Below the pieces are notes generated by a model. The model did not search any database. It saw only the letters and a program-made list of their open reading frames with translations, and was not told the origin of the DNA. Positions 9,353 to 18,284 of a stretch of 58,906 nucleotides of DNA are shown here, piece after piece. Within the stretch, counting starts at the first letter, position 1. Each line of letters opens with the position of its first letter. A program made the position numbers and the translations under genes. This stretch comes from Pseudomonadota bacterium (lineage in GTDB: Bacteria; Pseudomonadota; Alphaproteobacteria; Sphingomonadales; Sphingomonadaceae): NCBI GenBank assembly GCA_023458055.1, contig JAEXAW010000045.1:1-58906 (forward strand), read 5' to 3'.

Positions 9353-9943
9353 TTACTTTCTATTGTAAACCTTTATTTCCACATTTCTTTCTCTTAAATA
9401 TTTATACATTGTCATTTTTGAAATCTTCAAGTCGGCAGCAATTTCGTTGACACTTTTTATCCCCTCATTATAATAATTTTCTGCAATAATAGCTTTTTGC
9501 TGAGCTTCCTTACTTAATCCTTTCCTGCGACCTCCTTTCTTACCTCTTTCCCGTGCTGCCTCCAAGCCTGCTTTTGTTCTTTCCCTGATTAGATCCTTTT
9601 CAAATTCTGCAAAGGATGCGGAAATATTAAAAAATAATCTTCCTTGCGGAGTCGTAGTGTCTATGTTGTCATGCAAGCTTTGTAGAGCTACATTTTTAGA
9701 ATTTAATATTTCGACAATTTCTAACAGGTGTTTTAAAGATCTTCCAAGTCTGTCTAATTTATAAACAACTACAACATCACCCTTACGAATTTGCTCTAAT
9801 AATTTTTTGAGTTGTGGTCTTTCCTTTGTAGCTCCGGAAACTGTTTCCTTAAAAATCATTTCACATCCTAATTTATTTAAAGCGTCTTCCTGCAGATTAT
9901 AATTTTGATCCTGTGTTGATATTCTGATATATCCAATTTTCAT
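9353..9943 (-). CDS. tnpR: Tn3 resolvase, serine recombinase
   Basis: A resolvase of about 196 residues, counted from the Met that gives MKIGYIRIST; an upstream in-frame ATG at 9961 would add six residues. The catalytic Ser lies in the IRIST motif. VVYKLDRLGRSLKHL and AEFEKDLIRERTKAGLEAAR are standard resolvase blocks, and a C-terminal helix-turn-helix (DLKISKMTMYKYL) binds the res site. It resolves transposon cointegrates. It is divergent from the transposase, as in the Tn3 subgroup, and its stop lies 43 bp inside the left terminal repeat. Confidence 0.92.
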   Translation of the reverse strand: MKIGYIRISTQDQNYNLQEDALNKLGCEMIFKETVSGATKERPQLKKLLEQIRKGDVVVVYKLDRLGRSLKHLLEIVEILNSKNVALQSLHDNIDTTTPQGRLFFNISASFAEFEKDLIRERTKAGLEAARERGKKGGRRKGLSKEAQQKAIIAENYYNEGIKSVNEIAADLKISKMTMYKYLRERNVEIKVYNRK

Positions 9944-10097
9944 AAGTATAGATAATTGCATTAAAAATTTAAATAAATATACTCAATTTATTATACTAGT
10001 TTTTTTTACTTATTTTTATTTTAAAACGTAATTTTCAGAAAACACAAAAAAGTACAAGTAAACGGACGTTTTATTTTACTTAAGAAAAAATATTTTT
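9944..10097. promoter_or_regulatory. inferred res site and divergent promoters
   Basis: The AT-rich gap of about 150 bp between the divergent tnpR and tnpA genes is where res sites lie in this transposon layout. Short inverted stretches around AAGTAAACGGACGTTTTATT are compatible with resolvase subsites. Placement is by analogy; subsites were not individually resolved. Confidence 0.45.
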
Positions 10098-13061
10098 ATG
10101 CCTAGAAAACAAGTATTATCAGAGTTTGAGATAAAAGAGTTAATTAAAATTCCAGAAACTGATGAAGAATTAATCATCAACTATTCTTTATCGGAAAATG
10201 ATTTTTCAATAATAAAAAATCATTGTAGAACAAACACCAATAAGTTGGGATTTGCAGTTAATCTCAGTTATATGAGACATCCAGGGATTATTTTAGCTCC
10301 TGAGTTATATCCTGATCGACAAATCTTACAGTTTATTAGCAGTCAACTAGGAATAAATGTTTTAGAATGGGAAAACTATGGAAAAAGAGAGCAAACAAGG
10401 AGAGAACATATAAGTATACTGCAATCTGTTTATGGATTTCGAATATTTACAATCATAGATTATACGGTCTACAAAGGGTTGTTACAAGAAATAGCTCTCA
10501 AAACAGATAAAGGATTTGTTGTGGCAGAAGAATTAGTTAAATTTCTTCGTAAAAATAAAATCTTACTCCCTGCAACTGGAACAATTGAAAGGCTTTGCTC
10601 GGAAGCTCTTATTAATGCGGAAAAGCAAATTTATGATAGCCTGAGTTCTTCATTGTCCAATCATCAGAAACAGTTATTAGATGCTCTTCTCAACTTACAG
10701 GAAAAAAGCAGCATCAGTCAACTAAATTGGCTCAAGCAATCCCCACAGGCGGTCAATTCAAAGTTTTTACTGATGCATATAAAGAGGTTGAAGACAATAA
10801 AAGAGATCAATCTTCCAAAAGATATTGGTAAGGATATTCATCAGAACCGATTACTAAAAATAGCCAGAGAAGGAAGACAGATGACACCACAGCATCTAAG
10901 GGATTTTGAAGAATCCAGGAGATACGCAACATTGGTGGCAATACTTCTGGAAACCAAAGCTTCCATCATCGATGAAATCATAGAAATGAATGATAAGATC
11001 ATCGGTTCTTTGTTCAGATATGCCAAGAATACGCAAACTCAAAAAATGCAGGACTCCGGAAAATCCATGGGTGAGCAGCTCGGTATATTTTTTAAAGTTG
11101 GCAGCGCACTTCTGGATGCCAAGGAAACAGGAGAAGATCCTTTCGATGCTGTTGAGTCAGTTATTTCATGGGACGCTCTGGCTCAAAGTATTTCAGAAGC
11201 CAAGAACTTAACAGCTAAACAAAATTTTGACTCTCTTTATTTTATATCCGATAAATACTTTACGATAAAAAAATATGGTGGAGAATTTCTGAAAGAGTTG
11301 GAACTCCGCTCTGCCCCTGTAGCAGAAGATATTCTAAAGGCAGTAGGTATCTTGATTGACCTGTATGAAGGAAAAATAAAAAAACTACCGGAAAAAATTC
11401 CATCAGGTTTTATCAGAAAAAGATGGGAAGAACTGGTATTTACAGAGAACGGTATAGATAGAAAGTTTTATGAACTATGTATATTTTCTGAACTGAAAAA
11501 CCATTTGCGTTCCGGTGATCTTTGGGTACAGGGTTCAAGACAGTACAAAGATTTTGAAGATTATCTTATTCCTGCAGGCAGATTCGTTGAAATGAAAGAT
11601 GAAAATCAAGTTCCTCTGGATGTAGCATTGAATGCAGAAGAGTTTCTTTCGGAGCGAATGGAACTTCTTTCAAATAAAATACAAATAGTATGTAAGCTCA
11701 TTGAAAATAATGAACTCCCTGAATCTTCTATTATTAATGACAGAATAAAGATTAAACCTCTTGAAAATACAGTTCCTGAAGAAGTTGAAGTTTTAGCAAA
11801 AAAAATATACAGTCTGCTTCCTCTTATTAAAATCACAGATCTTTTGAAAGAAGTCGATCAGTGGACGGGCTTTACAGATCAGTTCATTCATCTGAAATCC
11901 GGAAATAAAGCCAGTGACAAAAATTTGTTACTCACTGTAATACTGTCAGATGCCATTAATTTAGGTTTAAGAAAAATGTCGGAAGCTTCTCCGGGAACTT
12001 CCTATGCAAAACTCTCATGGCTTCAGGCGTGGCATATCCGAGACGAAACGTATTCTTCAGCTTTAGCGAAAATTATCAATACTCAATCCGATCACTCATT
12101 TTCTTCTTACTGGGGAGAGGGCAAAACATCTTCTTCGGACGGTCAAAGGTTTGCTACAGGCAGTTATGCGCAGAGAACCGGAAATATTAATCCAAAATAT
12201 GGAAGCAGTCCCGGAGTTCAGTTTTACACTCATATCTCCGACCAATACGCACCTTTTCATACCAAGGTTATCAATGTAGGAGTAAGGGATGCAACCTATG
12301 TTTTGGATGGGCTTCTCTATCATGAATCTGAACTGCAGATAGAAGAACATTATACGGATACTTCGGGGTTTACCGATCATGTATTCGCTTTGATGCAGTT
12401 ACTGGGATTTAAATTTGCTCCAAGAATCAGAGATTTGAATGATAAGAAGTTATTTATTCCTGAAACATCTACGAGCTATTCTGCGTTATCAGAACATATA
12501 GGAGGAACCATCAACAGTAAAAAGATTATTCAAAACTGGGATGAAATTCTAAGATTGGCTGCTTCCATAAAAAATGGAACTGTTACGGCTTCACTGATTG
12601 TCAAGAAGATTGGAAGTTATCCACGGCAGAACGGACTGGCTGTAGCATTACGAGAATTGGGTAAAATAGAAAGAACTTTATTTATGCTCGACTGGTACAT
12701 GAGTCCGGAACTTAGACGCAGAGTTACCGCAGGACTTAATAAAGGTGAAGCCAGAAACGCTTTGGCAAGAGCTGTATATTTTAACAGGTTTGGAGAAGTC
12801 AGAGAACGAAGCTTTGAAAATCAACGGTATAAGGCAAGCGGTCTTAATCTGGTTACTGCTGATATTGTTCTATGGAATACGGTTTATATTGAAAAAGCAG
12901 TGCAGCACCTGAAAGAACAGGGCGAAGAAATTAATGAAGAATTACTTCAACACCTTTCTCCTTTAGGATGGGAACATATTCACCTTACCGGAGACTATGT
13001 TTGGGAAGATCGTATCAAGTTTAAAAAAGGAGAGTTTAGATCGCTAAGAAATTCTTTATAA
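10098..13061 (+). CDS. tnpA: Tn3-family transposase
   Basis: A 987-residue transposase, the usual size for TnpA of this family (950-1010). The N-terminal part (about 1-170) is the DNA-binding region that recognises terminal repeats. The C-terminal half carries the DDE catalytic domain, with Asp in SSSDGQRF near 680, Asp in DATYVLDGL near 733, and Glu within the GEVRERSFENQRY block near 900. It catalyses replicative transposition. A perfect 15-bp hairpin follows the stop. The first ~500 bp are visibly more AT-rich than the rest, which may point to a mosaic origin. Confidence 0.95.
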   Translation: MPRKQVLSEFEIKELIKIPETDEELIINYSLSENDFSIIKNHCRTNTNKLGFAVNLSYMRHPGIILAPELYPDRQILQFISSQLGINVLEWENYGKREQTRREHISILQSVYGFRIFTIIDYTVYKGLLQEIALKTDKGFVVAEELVKFLRKNKILLPATGTIERLCSEALINAEKQIYDSLSSSLSNHQKQLLDALLNLQEKSSISQLNWLKQSPQAVNSKFLLMHIKRLKTIKEINLPKDIGKDIHQNRLLKIAREGRQMTPQHLRDFEESRRYATLVAILLETKASIIDEIIEMNDKIIGSLFRYAKNTQTQKMQDSGKSMGEQLGIFFKVGSALLDAKETGEDPFDAVESVISWDALAQSISEAKNLTAKQNFDSLYFISDKYFTIKKYGGEFLKELELRSAPVAEDILKAVGILIDLYEGKIKKLPEKIPSGFIRKRWEELVFTENGIDRKFYELCIFSELKNHLRSGDLWVQGSRQYKDFEDYLIPAGRFVEMKDENQVPLDVALNAEEFLSERMELLSNKIQIVCKLIENNELPESSIINDRIKIKPLENTVPEEVEVLAKKIYSLLPLIKITDLLKEVDQWTGFTDQFIHLKSGNKASDKNLLLTVILSDAINLGLRKMSEASPGTSYAKLSWLQAWHIRDETYSSALAKIINTQSDHSFSSYWGEGKTSSSDGQRFATGSYAQRTGNINPKYGSSPGVQFYTHISDQYAPFHTKVINVGVRDATYVLDGLLYHESELQIEEHYTDTSGFTDHVFALMQLLGFKFAPRIRDLNDKKLFIPETSTSYSALSEHIGGTINSKKIIQNWDEILRLAASIKNGTVTASLIVKKIGSYPRQNGLAVALRELGKIERTLFMLDWYMSPELRRRVTAGLNKGEARNALARAVYFNRFGEVRERSFENQRYKASGLNLVTADIVLWNTVYIEKAVQHLKEQGEEINEELLQHLSPLGWEHIHLTGDYVWEDRIKFKKGEFRSLRNSL

Positions 13062-13097
13062 TAATCACTCTTATCACATTAAGATAAGAGTGATTAT
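13061..13097. terminator. bidirectional terminator between tnpA and passenger genes
   Basis: ATAATCACTCTTATC at 13061-13075 pairs perfectly with GATAAGAGTGATTAT at 13083-13097 (15 bp, 7-base loop), followed by A/T tracts on both sides. It separates convergent tnpA and the T9SS gene. Confidence 0.85.
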
Positions 13098-13113
13098 AAA
13101 AAACTATATATTT

Positions 13114-13998
13114 CTAGTTTTTAATGAACTTTTTAGTGTACGCAGATTCTTTTGTGTTTACTTTCAGTATATATGATCCGTTTTGTAAATGTGAAATAGA
13201 GATCTCTTTTTTCCCGGAAACATCTTTTAAAATCAATTTTCCGGAAAGATCAAAAATTTCAATTGATTTTACGACTTCTTTTATTTTGATATTAATGAAA
13301 TCTGAAGTGGGGTTAGGATAAACATCTATTTTATCGTTATAATTGTTTTCCGAAGTAGAAAGAAGATCAGCATTTAAAATTTTAATGTTATCCATTGTAA
13401 AACCAGATCCTTCGTTATCATAAACGAAGTTGAGAACATTAAACCCCATAACACTATTTGAAATAGGTTGGCTTCCGAGTAAGATATTGTTTAAATAATA
13501 AGTTACGGTGTGTGTTGCCAAATTTGCAATTAGTTTAAAATTATACCACGTATTTGCAGAAATGTTTACAGATGTAGCTACACCATCGTCTATAACTCCG
13601 TTATATACAAGCAGTCCGCCTTGACTTGGCTCAATGTTGAAACCGCCTACGATATTATCGTCAAGATCTTGTACAACCATATGATATTCTGAAGATCCAA
13701 CAGCAGAAATTTTGTAATCAAACGAATATTCGGTCTTTGTAAAACCAGAAATACTTTTTGTAACCCCTCCACTGGTACCACTACTATTACTTGTAACAGT
13801 CACAGAGTTTGAACCAATTGATGCTGTGGTATTTATCACTTTAGCACTACTCGTAGTAACGCCTCCCCATCTCGACCAGCCCTGTTGGCCTGGAAGATTT
13901 CCTAACGTGTATCCTTCAGAAGTTTCAAAAGAAATGTTTTGACTGAAAGCAAATAGACTTAAGGTTATTGCAAAAATTAAAAGTAGTTTTTTATCCAT
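13114..13998 (-). CDS. T9SS-secreted protein with lectin/LamG-like domain
   Basis: A 294-residue secreted protein. A signal peptide (LLLIFAITLSLFAFS) comes first. The middle (about 20-205) is β-rich with Trp, Gly and Asn patterns like a jelly-roll carbohydrate-binding or LamG-like domain. The last 75 residues are a T9SS type A sorting domain (VYPNPTSDFINI, LSGKLILKD, GSYILKVNT, KKFIKN). It should cross the outer membrane and be released or anchored. It is the last of three minus-strand passenger genes in the Tn3 element, but a terminator separates it from the other two. Confidence 0.85.
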   Translation of the reverse strand: MDKKLLLIFAITLSLFAFSQNISFETSEGYTLGNLPGQQGWSRWGGVTTSSAKVINTTASIGSNSVTVTSNSSGTSGGVTKSISGFTKTEYSFDYKISAVGSSEYHMVVQDLDDNIVGGFNIEPSQGGLLVYNGVIDDGVATSVNISANTWYNFKLIANLATHTVTYYLNNILLGSQPISNSVMGFNVLNFVYDNEGSGFTMDNIKILNADLLSTSENNYNDKIDVYPNPTSDFINIKIKEVVKSIEIFDLSGKLILKDVSGKKEISISHLQNGSYILKVNTKESAYTKKFIKN

Positions 13999-14025
13999 AT
14001 TTGAAATTTTTTATTTGTTATAAAA

Positions 14026-14061
14026 AAGAGTCCGTTTTTACTAGGTATGAAACGGACTCTT
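14026..14061 (-). terminator. terminator after the lipoprotein/metalloprotease pair
   Basis: AAGAGTCCGTTT at 14026-14037 pairs perfectly with AAACGGACTCTT at 14050-14061 (12 bp, 12-base loop). On the minus strand it follows the small lipoprotein gene, and an A-rich + strand run gives a U tract. Confidence 0.8.
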
Positions 14062-14072
14062 AATCTTTTTCT

Positions 14073-14570
14073 TTAATAGCAATTGCCACCACAATCAGTA
14101 GCATTCTGATAATCTTCAGAAGTTATTGAATAAGTTTCTACTTGTTCATCATTGAAACTTATATTAAACAAATTTCTAATATTTTCATTATAAATAATCG
14201 GATAGGGATTATTAGGAATATTAGCACATGTTGGACACTGTTCTGAGAATACAGTAAAAAGATTTATATGGTTATTATTGTAAATTACACCTACATGAGT
14301 AATACTTCCAGCTGCTGTTGCTTTAAACAATCCTGTCATATTAAAGCCAGCTGCACCTGGTGGCTTATACGTATATTTTTTGGTGAATTTTTCGTTATTC
14401 GCTAGTGTAATGGCATTTTCCATTTCAGGAACACCATTTATGTAAGGTACTAATTTGATATTTTGTCCAGCATTATTTGATATACTATATGTATAATCAA
14501 TACTTTCCCCCTGATCAGTTCCACAGCATATCGTAAGCAAACCAAAACTTAGTAATAGTAGTGTTTTCAT
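14073..14570 (-). CDS. small lipoprotein, transposon passenger
   Basis: A 165-residue predicted lipoprotein of unknown family. The N-terminus is a hydrophobic signal with a lipobox around LTICCG, so the mature protein would be lipidated at a cysteine near residue 15-16. The rest looks like an all-β domain, and the C-terminus carries two Cys in DCGGNCY plus an inner CPTC, which could form disulphides or bind metal. It lies 5 bases after the metalloprotease-like gene and is followed by a strong terminator, so the two probably form an operon. Confidence 0.75.
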   Translation of the reverse strand: MKTLLLLSFGLLTICCGTDQGESIDYTYSISNNAGQNIKLVPYINGVPEMENAITLANNEKFTKKYTYKPPGAAGFNMTGLFKATAAGSITHVGVIYNNNHINLFTVFSEQCPTCANIPNNPYPIIYNENIRNLFNISFNDEQVETYSITSEDYQNATDCGGNCY

Positions 14571-14575
14571 TATTT

Positions 14576-16297
14576 TTAATCTTGCCAGTTAGCAAATAAT
14601 TCATCTACAAAAGGTCTAGTAGGTTTATTAGGATACATTGCTTTAACTTTATCTCTATAGTCGTTCCAATATCTCGCGCCTGATAAAGCATTTTCCAGCT
14701 CTTTAATTGTATATCCATCTACTTGATCCATTGGATAGCCTGCTCCAAAAATCCTTCTTTGATTAACAGTATCTGTCATATCATAAATCCCAGAAGTATA
14801 TAAATTCTCTGCTGCGATAGTTCTAAATTGATAATTTTGATAATTTAAAGTAAGATTTTGATAAACTAAATAATTTGGATTATTAAATCTTATCCTATAT
14901 CTTTCTAGAGTCATAAGAATTTCCACTGCAGTTGGCCAACTCTCCAATAATCTACGATTTCTTTTTCTCACTTGTGTATTTCCAGATAAAAAAGAATCTT
15001 GCACAATATCATTATAAGATGATCTATCTTTTACAGAGTGCAAAGCATGGCTTAATTCATGAATTGTAGTCCCATATACTTGATCAGATGGTTTTCCATA
15101 ATCTTTTATATGAACCTGAGCTGAAAGTCCAAATGTAATTTCACTTCTTAAATGAGAAAAGGAAGATGTAGGACCAGAATTTGATAATCTACCTGCAATT
15201 TTTATCTGAGTCTGTCTGCCAAAATTATAAAAATGATTATTCATTGGAGGTGATATTAGAGCAAATCTATTTCCATAATAGAAGTCATGGGCTGCTTGGT
15301 GTATTAAAGCGTGATATTCATCTTTACCTCCATTTAGGATAGGATGCCAAGACTGTTGTTTCACATCGGGACCATGTGTTTCTGCCTGAAAAAAAGATCC
15401 ATCACGAACGCTATAATTATATCTTTCCCACTGAATAACATATCGAGCTTTTCCACGAACAGAAGAAGTGGAAAAATTTCCGTTTCCATCTGTTATTCCT
15501 TGTGCAACAGTAAACCATTGTCGCATTAAAACTTGAGCGCCGGTTACGGGTCTTAACCCGGCTATATCATCCTGGACGCGTATGCTTCCACTAGGATACC
15601 ATTTAGTTCCAAAAATCCATCTCGCTTGCGGGGTTGAATTTTCTGTCAGCAACTCATTCTCGTTACCTGTTTGTTCGTAAGCAGAAAATAAAAGATTATT
15701 GAAAAGATCTGTTTTATTTTCAACTCTACCCGTTACCTCATATTCTTTGTAATCTTTAATATCAGCAAAATATTGATCCTGTTCAGGAATATATAATTCA
15801 CTTAAAATTTCATGTTTTACGTTAGGAAGAATTTTTCCAACAGGAACTGCAGTATAATATACTGAAATAGTATCTCTATCTGGATTTCTATTTTCCAAGT
15901 ATCCTTCTCTATACTCTGCATCTAACCTATAATCAAAATAATGAATTGTAGAGTCCCGTTTTAGTAATCCCACCTCTTCTTCATTTTCAGGAGTAAATTT
16001 AAGATAATAATGAGTGGTATGAATATCAAATTCTCCGAACCCATATTCAGGATTTTTATCTTTTATGGTTTGAAAAGCTTTTGTCATATTTTCCGTAGAA
16101 TATGGATTCTCTAACATAATCGAATCTCCCGAAAAAGTTCTCGCTGAAAGAGTATTGTTCAATTCCTCTTTAAAAGCTTGTTCATTTTGGACTTCTGCTA
16201 ATTCGTCCTTACACGAAATTTGAAAGGAAATTAACCCTATTGAAAGGACATAAAGAAATAATTGCCTCAGTTTTAATTTGTCGTTTTGTTTTATCAT
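14576..16297 (-). CDS. zinc metalloprotease-like lipoprotein, transposon passenger
   Basis: A 573-residue surface or periplasmic lipoprotein. The signal segment ends in a lipobox around FQISC (Cys near 29). HELSHALH near residue 408 is a zincin HExxH motif. A later ESWPTAVE near 450 could supply the third zinc ligand, as in gluzincin peptidases. The middle (about 225-300) looks like a carboxypeptidase-regulatory-like β-sandwich (GAQVLMRQW, TDGNGNFST). No exact family is named. It begins about 150 bp inside the right end of the Tn3 transposon and runs away from it, followed closely by a small lipoprotein gene. A host-interaction or nutrient role is possible, but not shown. Confidence 0.8.
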   Translation of the reverse strand: MIKQNDKLKLRQLFLYVLSIGLISFQISCKDELAEVQNEQAFKEELNNTLSARTFSGDSIMLENPYSTENMTKAFQTIKDKNPEYGFGEFDIHTTHYYLKFTPENEEEVGLLKRDSTIHYFDYRLDAEYREGYLENRNPDRDTISVYYTAVPVGKILPNVKHEILSELYIPEQDQYFADIKDYKEYEVTGRVENKTDLFNNLLFSAYEQTGNENELLTENSTPQARWIFGTKWYPSGSIRVQDDIAGLRPVTGAQVLMRQWFTVAQGITDGNGNFSTSSVRGKARYVIQWERYNYSVRDGSFFQAETHGPDVKQQSWHPILNGGKDEYHALIHQAAHDFYYGNRFALISPPMNNHFYNFGRQTQIKIAGRLSNSGPTSSFSHLRSEITFGLSAQVHIKDYGKPSDQVYGTTIHELSHALHSVKDRSSYNDIVQDSFLSGNTQVRKRNRRLLESWPTAVEILMTLERYRIRFNNPNYLVYQNLTLNYQNYQFRTIAAENLYTSGIYDMTDTVNQRRIFGAGYPMDQVDGYTIKELENALSGARYWNDYRDKVKAMYPNKPTRPFVDELFANWQD

Positions 16298-16447
16298 TAT
16301 TATAAATTTTTAACTAGCTAAATATAAAATAAAAACTGAATTTCAGAATAAATAATTATACTGATTTTTTATACTCAAATCTTTAATGAAAATTCGTTAA
16401 CTGAATAGTTATAATAAATTACTTATCAATACTTAATAGATTCCATC

Positions 16448-16485
16448 ATTAACGTGCTATGTTTTCCGTTTCGTCGACTGACCCC
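16448..16485 (-). repeat. Tn3 right terminal inverted repeat, 38 bp
   Basis: The reverse complement starts GGGGTCAGTCGACGAAACGG and matches the left repeat at 36 of 38 positions. Confidence 0.92.
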
Positions 16486-16491
16486 AATCAT
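16486..16491. repeat. right target-site duplication (AATCAT)
   Basis: This matches the 6 bases before the left transposon end. Confidence 0.85.
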
Positions 16492-16533
16492 GACACAAGC
16501 AAACAAATAGTCATTAACCTACCTAATGTTTAA
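16492..16533 (+). pseudogene. severed 3' tail of the SIR2-like gene
   Basis: In the original frame these 42 bases encode DTSKQIVINLPNV and a TAA stop, continuing residue 387 of the SIR2-like gene across the transposon. The stop is only two bases before the next ATG, which shows that SIR2 and HerA genes were coupled before insertion. Confidence 0.85.
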
Positions 16534-16535
16534 TA

Positions 16536-18272
16536 ATGAAGATTAATCCATTCTTACATAGTCATTTTTTGGGCTATGTAAATCATGTATCACCTTCTTT
16601 TATAAAGGTTCACTTTCCATCTTCTATATTAATGAAATCCTTTTTTCATAACTCTGAAATTCTAAAAGGAGGATTGGTAGGGAATTATGTGGTTATTGAA
16701 GGAGAAGATAAAGGCTTTCTGTGTAAACTTTTGGAGGTTTCGTTGCCAGAGAAAGAAAGGTTGGAATTAAGCGAGAAAACATTCTCAACTAAAGAATTTC
16801 ATCCTACGGGCAAGTTAGAAGTTTTGTTATCGTTTGATTTATTTGACCCATTGAAAATCGAAAAAGGCGTTAATTCATTACCTTTAATTGGATCTAAGGT
16901 GTTTATTTGCTCATCCGAATTTTTGTCTACACATTTTAAAAAATTTGGTGTTCCGAATGAAGATTTAGATAAAGCTCCAACAATTAAATTAGGTAATTTG
17001 ATTTATGATAAAAATGTCGCTGTTGATTTGTCTTTACAAGCATTATTTGGAAGACATTGTGCGATAGTTGGTACAACGGGAGGAGGAAAAAGCTATACAG
17101 TGAGTAAATTTCTGGAAGGTGTTATATCAGCCAACGCAAAAGCAATAATTATAGATCCTACTGGTGAATATAGAAGTTTCGATGCAAACAATAAAGTAGA
17201 AAGCACTAAGCTTATTACAGATAGTTATTTTCCATATCAAAACTTGACAATTAATGATTTATTCGTTTTGTTTAGACCGTCGGGTCAAGTACAACAACCT
17301 ATTTTATTAGAAGCAATAAAATCATTGAAGTTGGCTAAATGTTTAATGGATAATGTAGCAAGTCATACACACCGAAATGATGGAAATCATGATATTTTTG
17401 AATTTAGAGGACAAAATTTATTAGTTCAAAATGGTATGATTGTTAAACAAAACCAATTTACAGCACCATTTAATAATGCTAATCATAAATATAAAAGTCA
17501 AATTGAAAACCTAACAATAAACGACTTCAATATTACACTACTTCATAAGCAAATTGTAAATGAGTGTTACCAAGTGTTTAATAATCAATGGGCGAATATT
17601 AGGGATGAAAGAAATTTTAGCAACTCTACTAGTTTAATAATTAGGGTTAATAACATTATATCAAATGAAAAATATGCAGGAATGTTTGGTTTTAATTCTC
17701 CCACAACCTCTAATCTAATCACTACCATTGAAGATTTTGTTAATAGCACTGAGAAGAATGTTCTAAGAATTAGCTTTGAAGATGTTCCCTATGATTTTCA
17801 AGCAAGAGAAATATTAGCAAATGCTTTAGGCAAATATTTACTAAATAAATCACGAACTTTAGTATTTAGAACAAAGCCTTTAGTTCTTTTTGTAGACGAA
17901 GCTCATCAATTTTTAAACAAGAAGATAAAAGATGAATATTTTGAAAGCACTGAACTTAGTGCTTTTGATAGTATCGCAAAAGAAAGTAGGAAATATGGTC
18001 TGTTTCTATGTCTGGCAACCCAAATGCCTAGAGATATTCCAACAGGAACACTAAGTCAAATGGGGACGTTTGTAACCCACAGACTCATAAATCATTTTGA
18101 TAAAGAAGCCATTTCAAGCGCTTGTTCAACAGCCAATAAAGAGACATTATCTTTTTTACCTTCATTGGGTTCGGGAGAAGCTATTATTATGGGGGTTGAT
18201 TTCCCAATGCCACTATCTATAAAAATTGACTTACCAGCAATCAAACCTGAATTTGATACACCAAAATTTTAA
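16536..18272 (+). CDS. HerA-like ATPase, partner of SIR2 protein
   Basis: A 578-residue FtsK/HerA-superfamily translocase. An N-terminal HAS-barrel-like β domain covers about 1-130. Walker A GTTGGGKS is near 178-185, Walker B VLFVDEAHQ near 450, and a downstream sensor region (ATQMPRDIP) near 493. HerA proteins form hexameric rings. In SIR2-HerA antiphage systems (also called Nezha), the ring complexes with SIR2 to form an NAD-depleting and nuclease assembly. Its partner lies on the other side of the Tn3 transposon. The next gene starts 12 bases after its stop. Transcription after the insertion must come from within or near the right transposon end. Confidence 0.88.
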   Translation: MKINPFLHSHFLGYVNHVSPSFIKVHFPSSILMKSFFHNSEILKGGLVGNYVVIEGEDKGFLCKLLEVSLPEKERLELSEKTFSTKEFHPTGKLEVLLSFDLFDPLKIEKGVNSLPLIGSKVFICSSEFLSTHFKKFGVPNEDLDKAPTIKLGNLIYDKNVAVDLSLQALFGRHCAIVGTTGGGKSYTVSKFLEGVISANAKAIIIDPTGEYRSFDANNKVESTKLITDSYFPYQNLTINDLFVLFRPSGQVQQPILLEAIKSLKLAKCLMDNVASHTHRNDGNHDIFEFRGQNLLVQNGMIVKQNQFTAPFNNANHKYKSQIENLTINDFNITLLHKQIVNECYQVFNNQWANIRDERNFSNSTSLIIRVNNIISNEKYAGMFGFNSPTTSNLITTIEDFVNSTEKNVLRISFEDVPYDFQAREILANALGKYLLNKSRTLVFRTKPLVLFVDEAHQFLNKKIKDEYFESTELSAFDSIAKESRKYGLFLCLATQMPRDIPTGTLSQMGTFVTHRLINHFDKEAISSACSTANKETLSFLPSLGSGEAIIMGVDFPMPLSIKIDLPAIKPEFDTPKF

Positions 18273-18284
18273 TCATTAAACGTT

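Larger units (their letters stand above)
9273..16485. mobile_element. complete Tn3-family transposon, 7213 bp
   Basis: The element is bounded by 38-bp inverted repeats matching at 36 of 38 positions and by a 6-bp AATCAT duplication. It begins GGGGTC and ends ACGTTAAG, the classic Tn3 terminal layout. It holds a resolvase on the minus strand, a transposase on the plus strand, and a block of three minus-strand passenger genes (T9SS-secreted protein, small lipoprotein, metalloprotease-like lipoprotein). All genes look intact, so the insertion is probably fairly recent. It lies in the 3' end of the SIR2-like gene. Confidence 0.92.
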
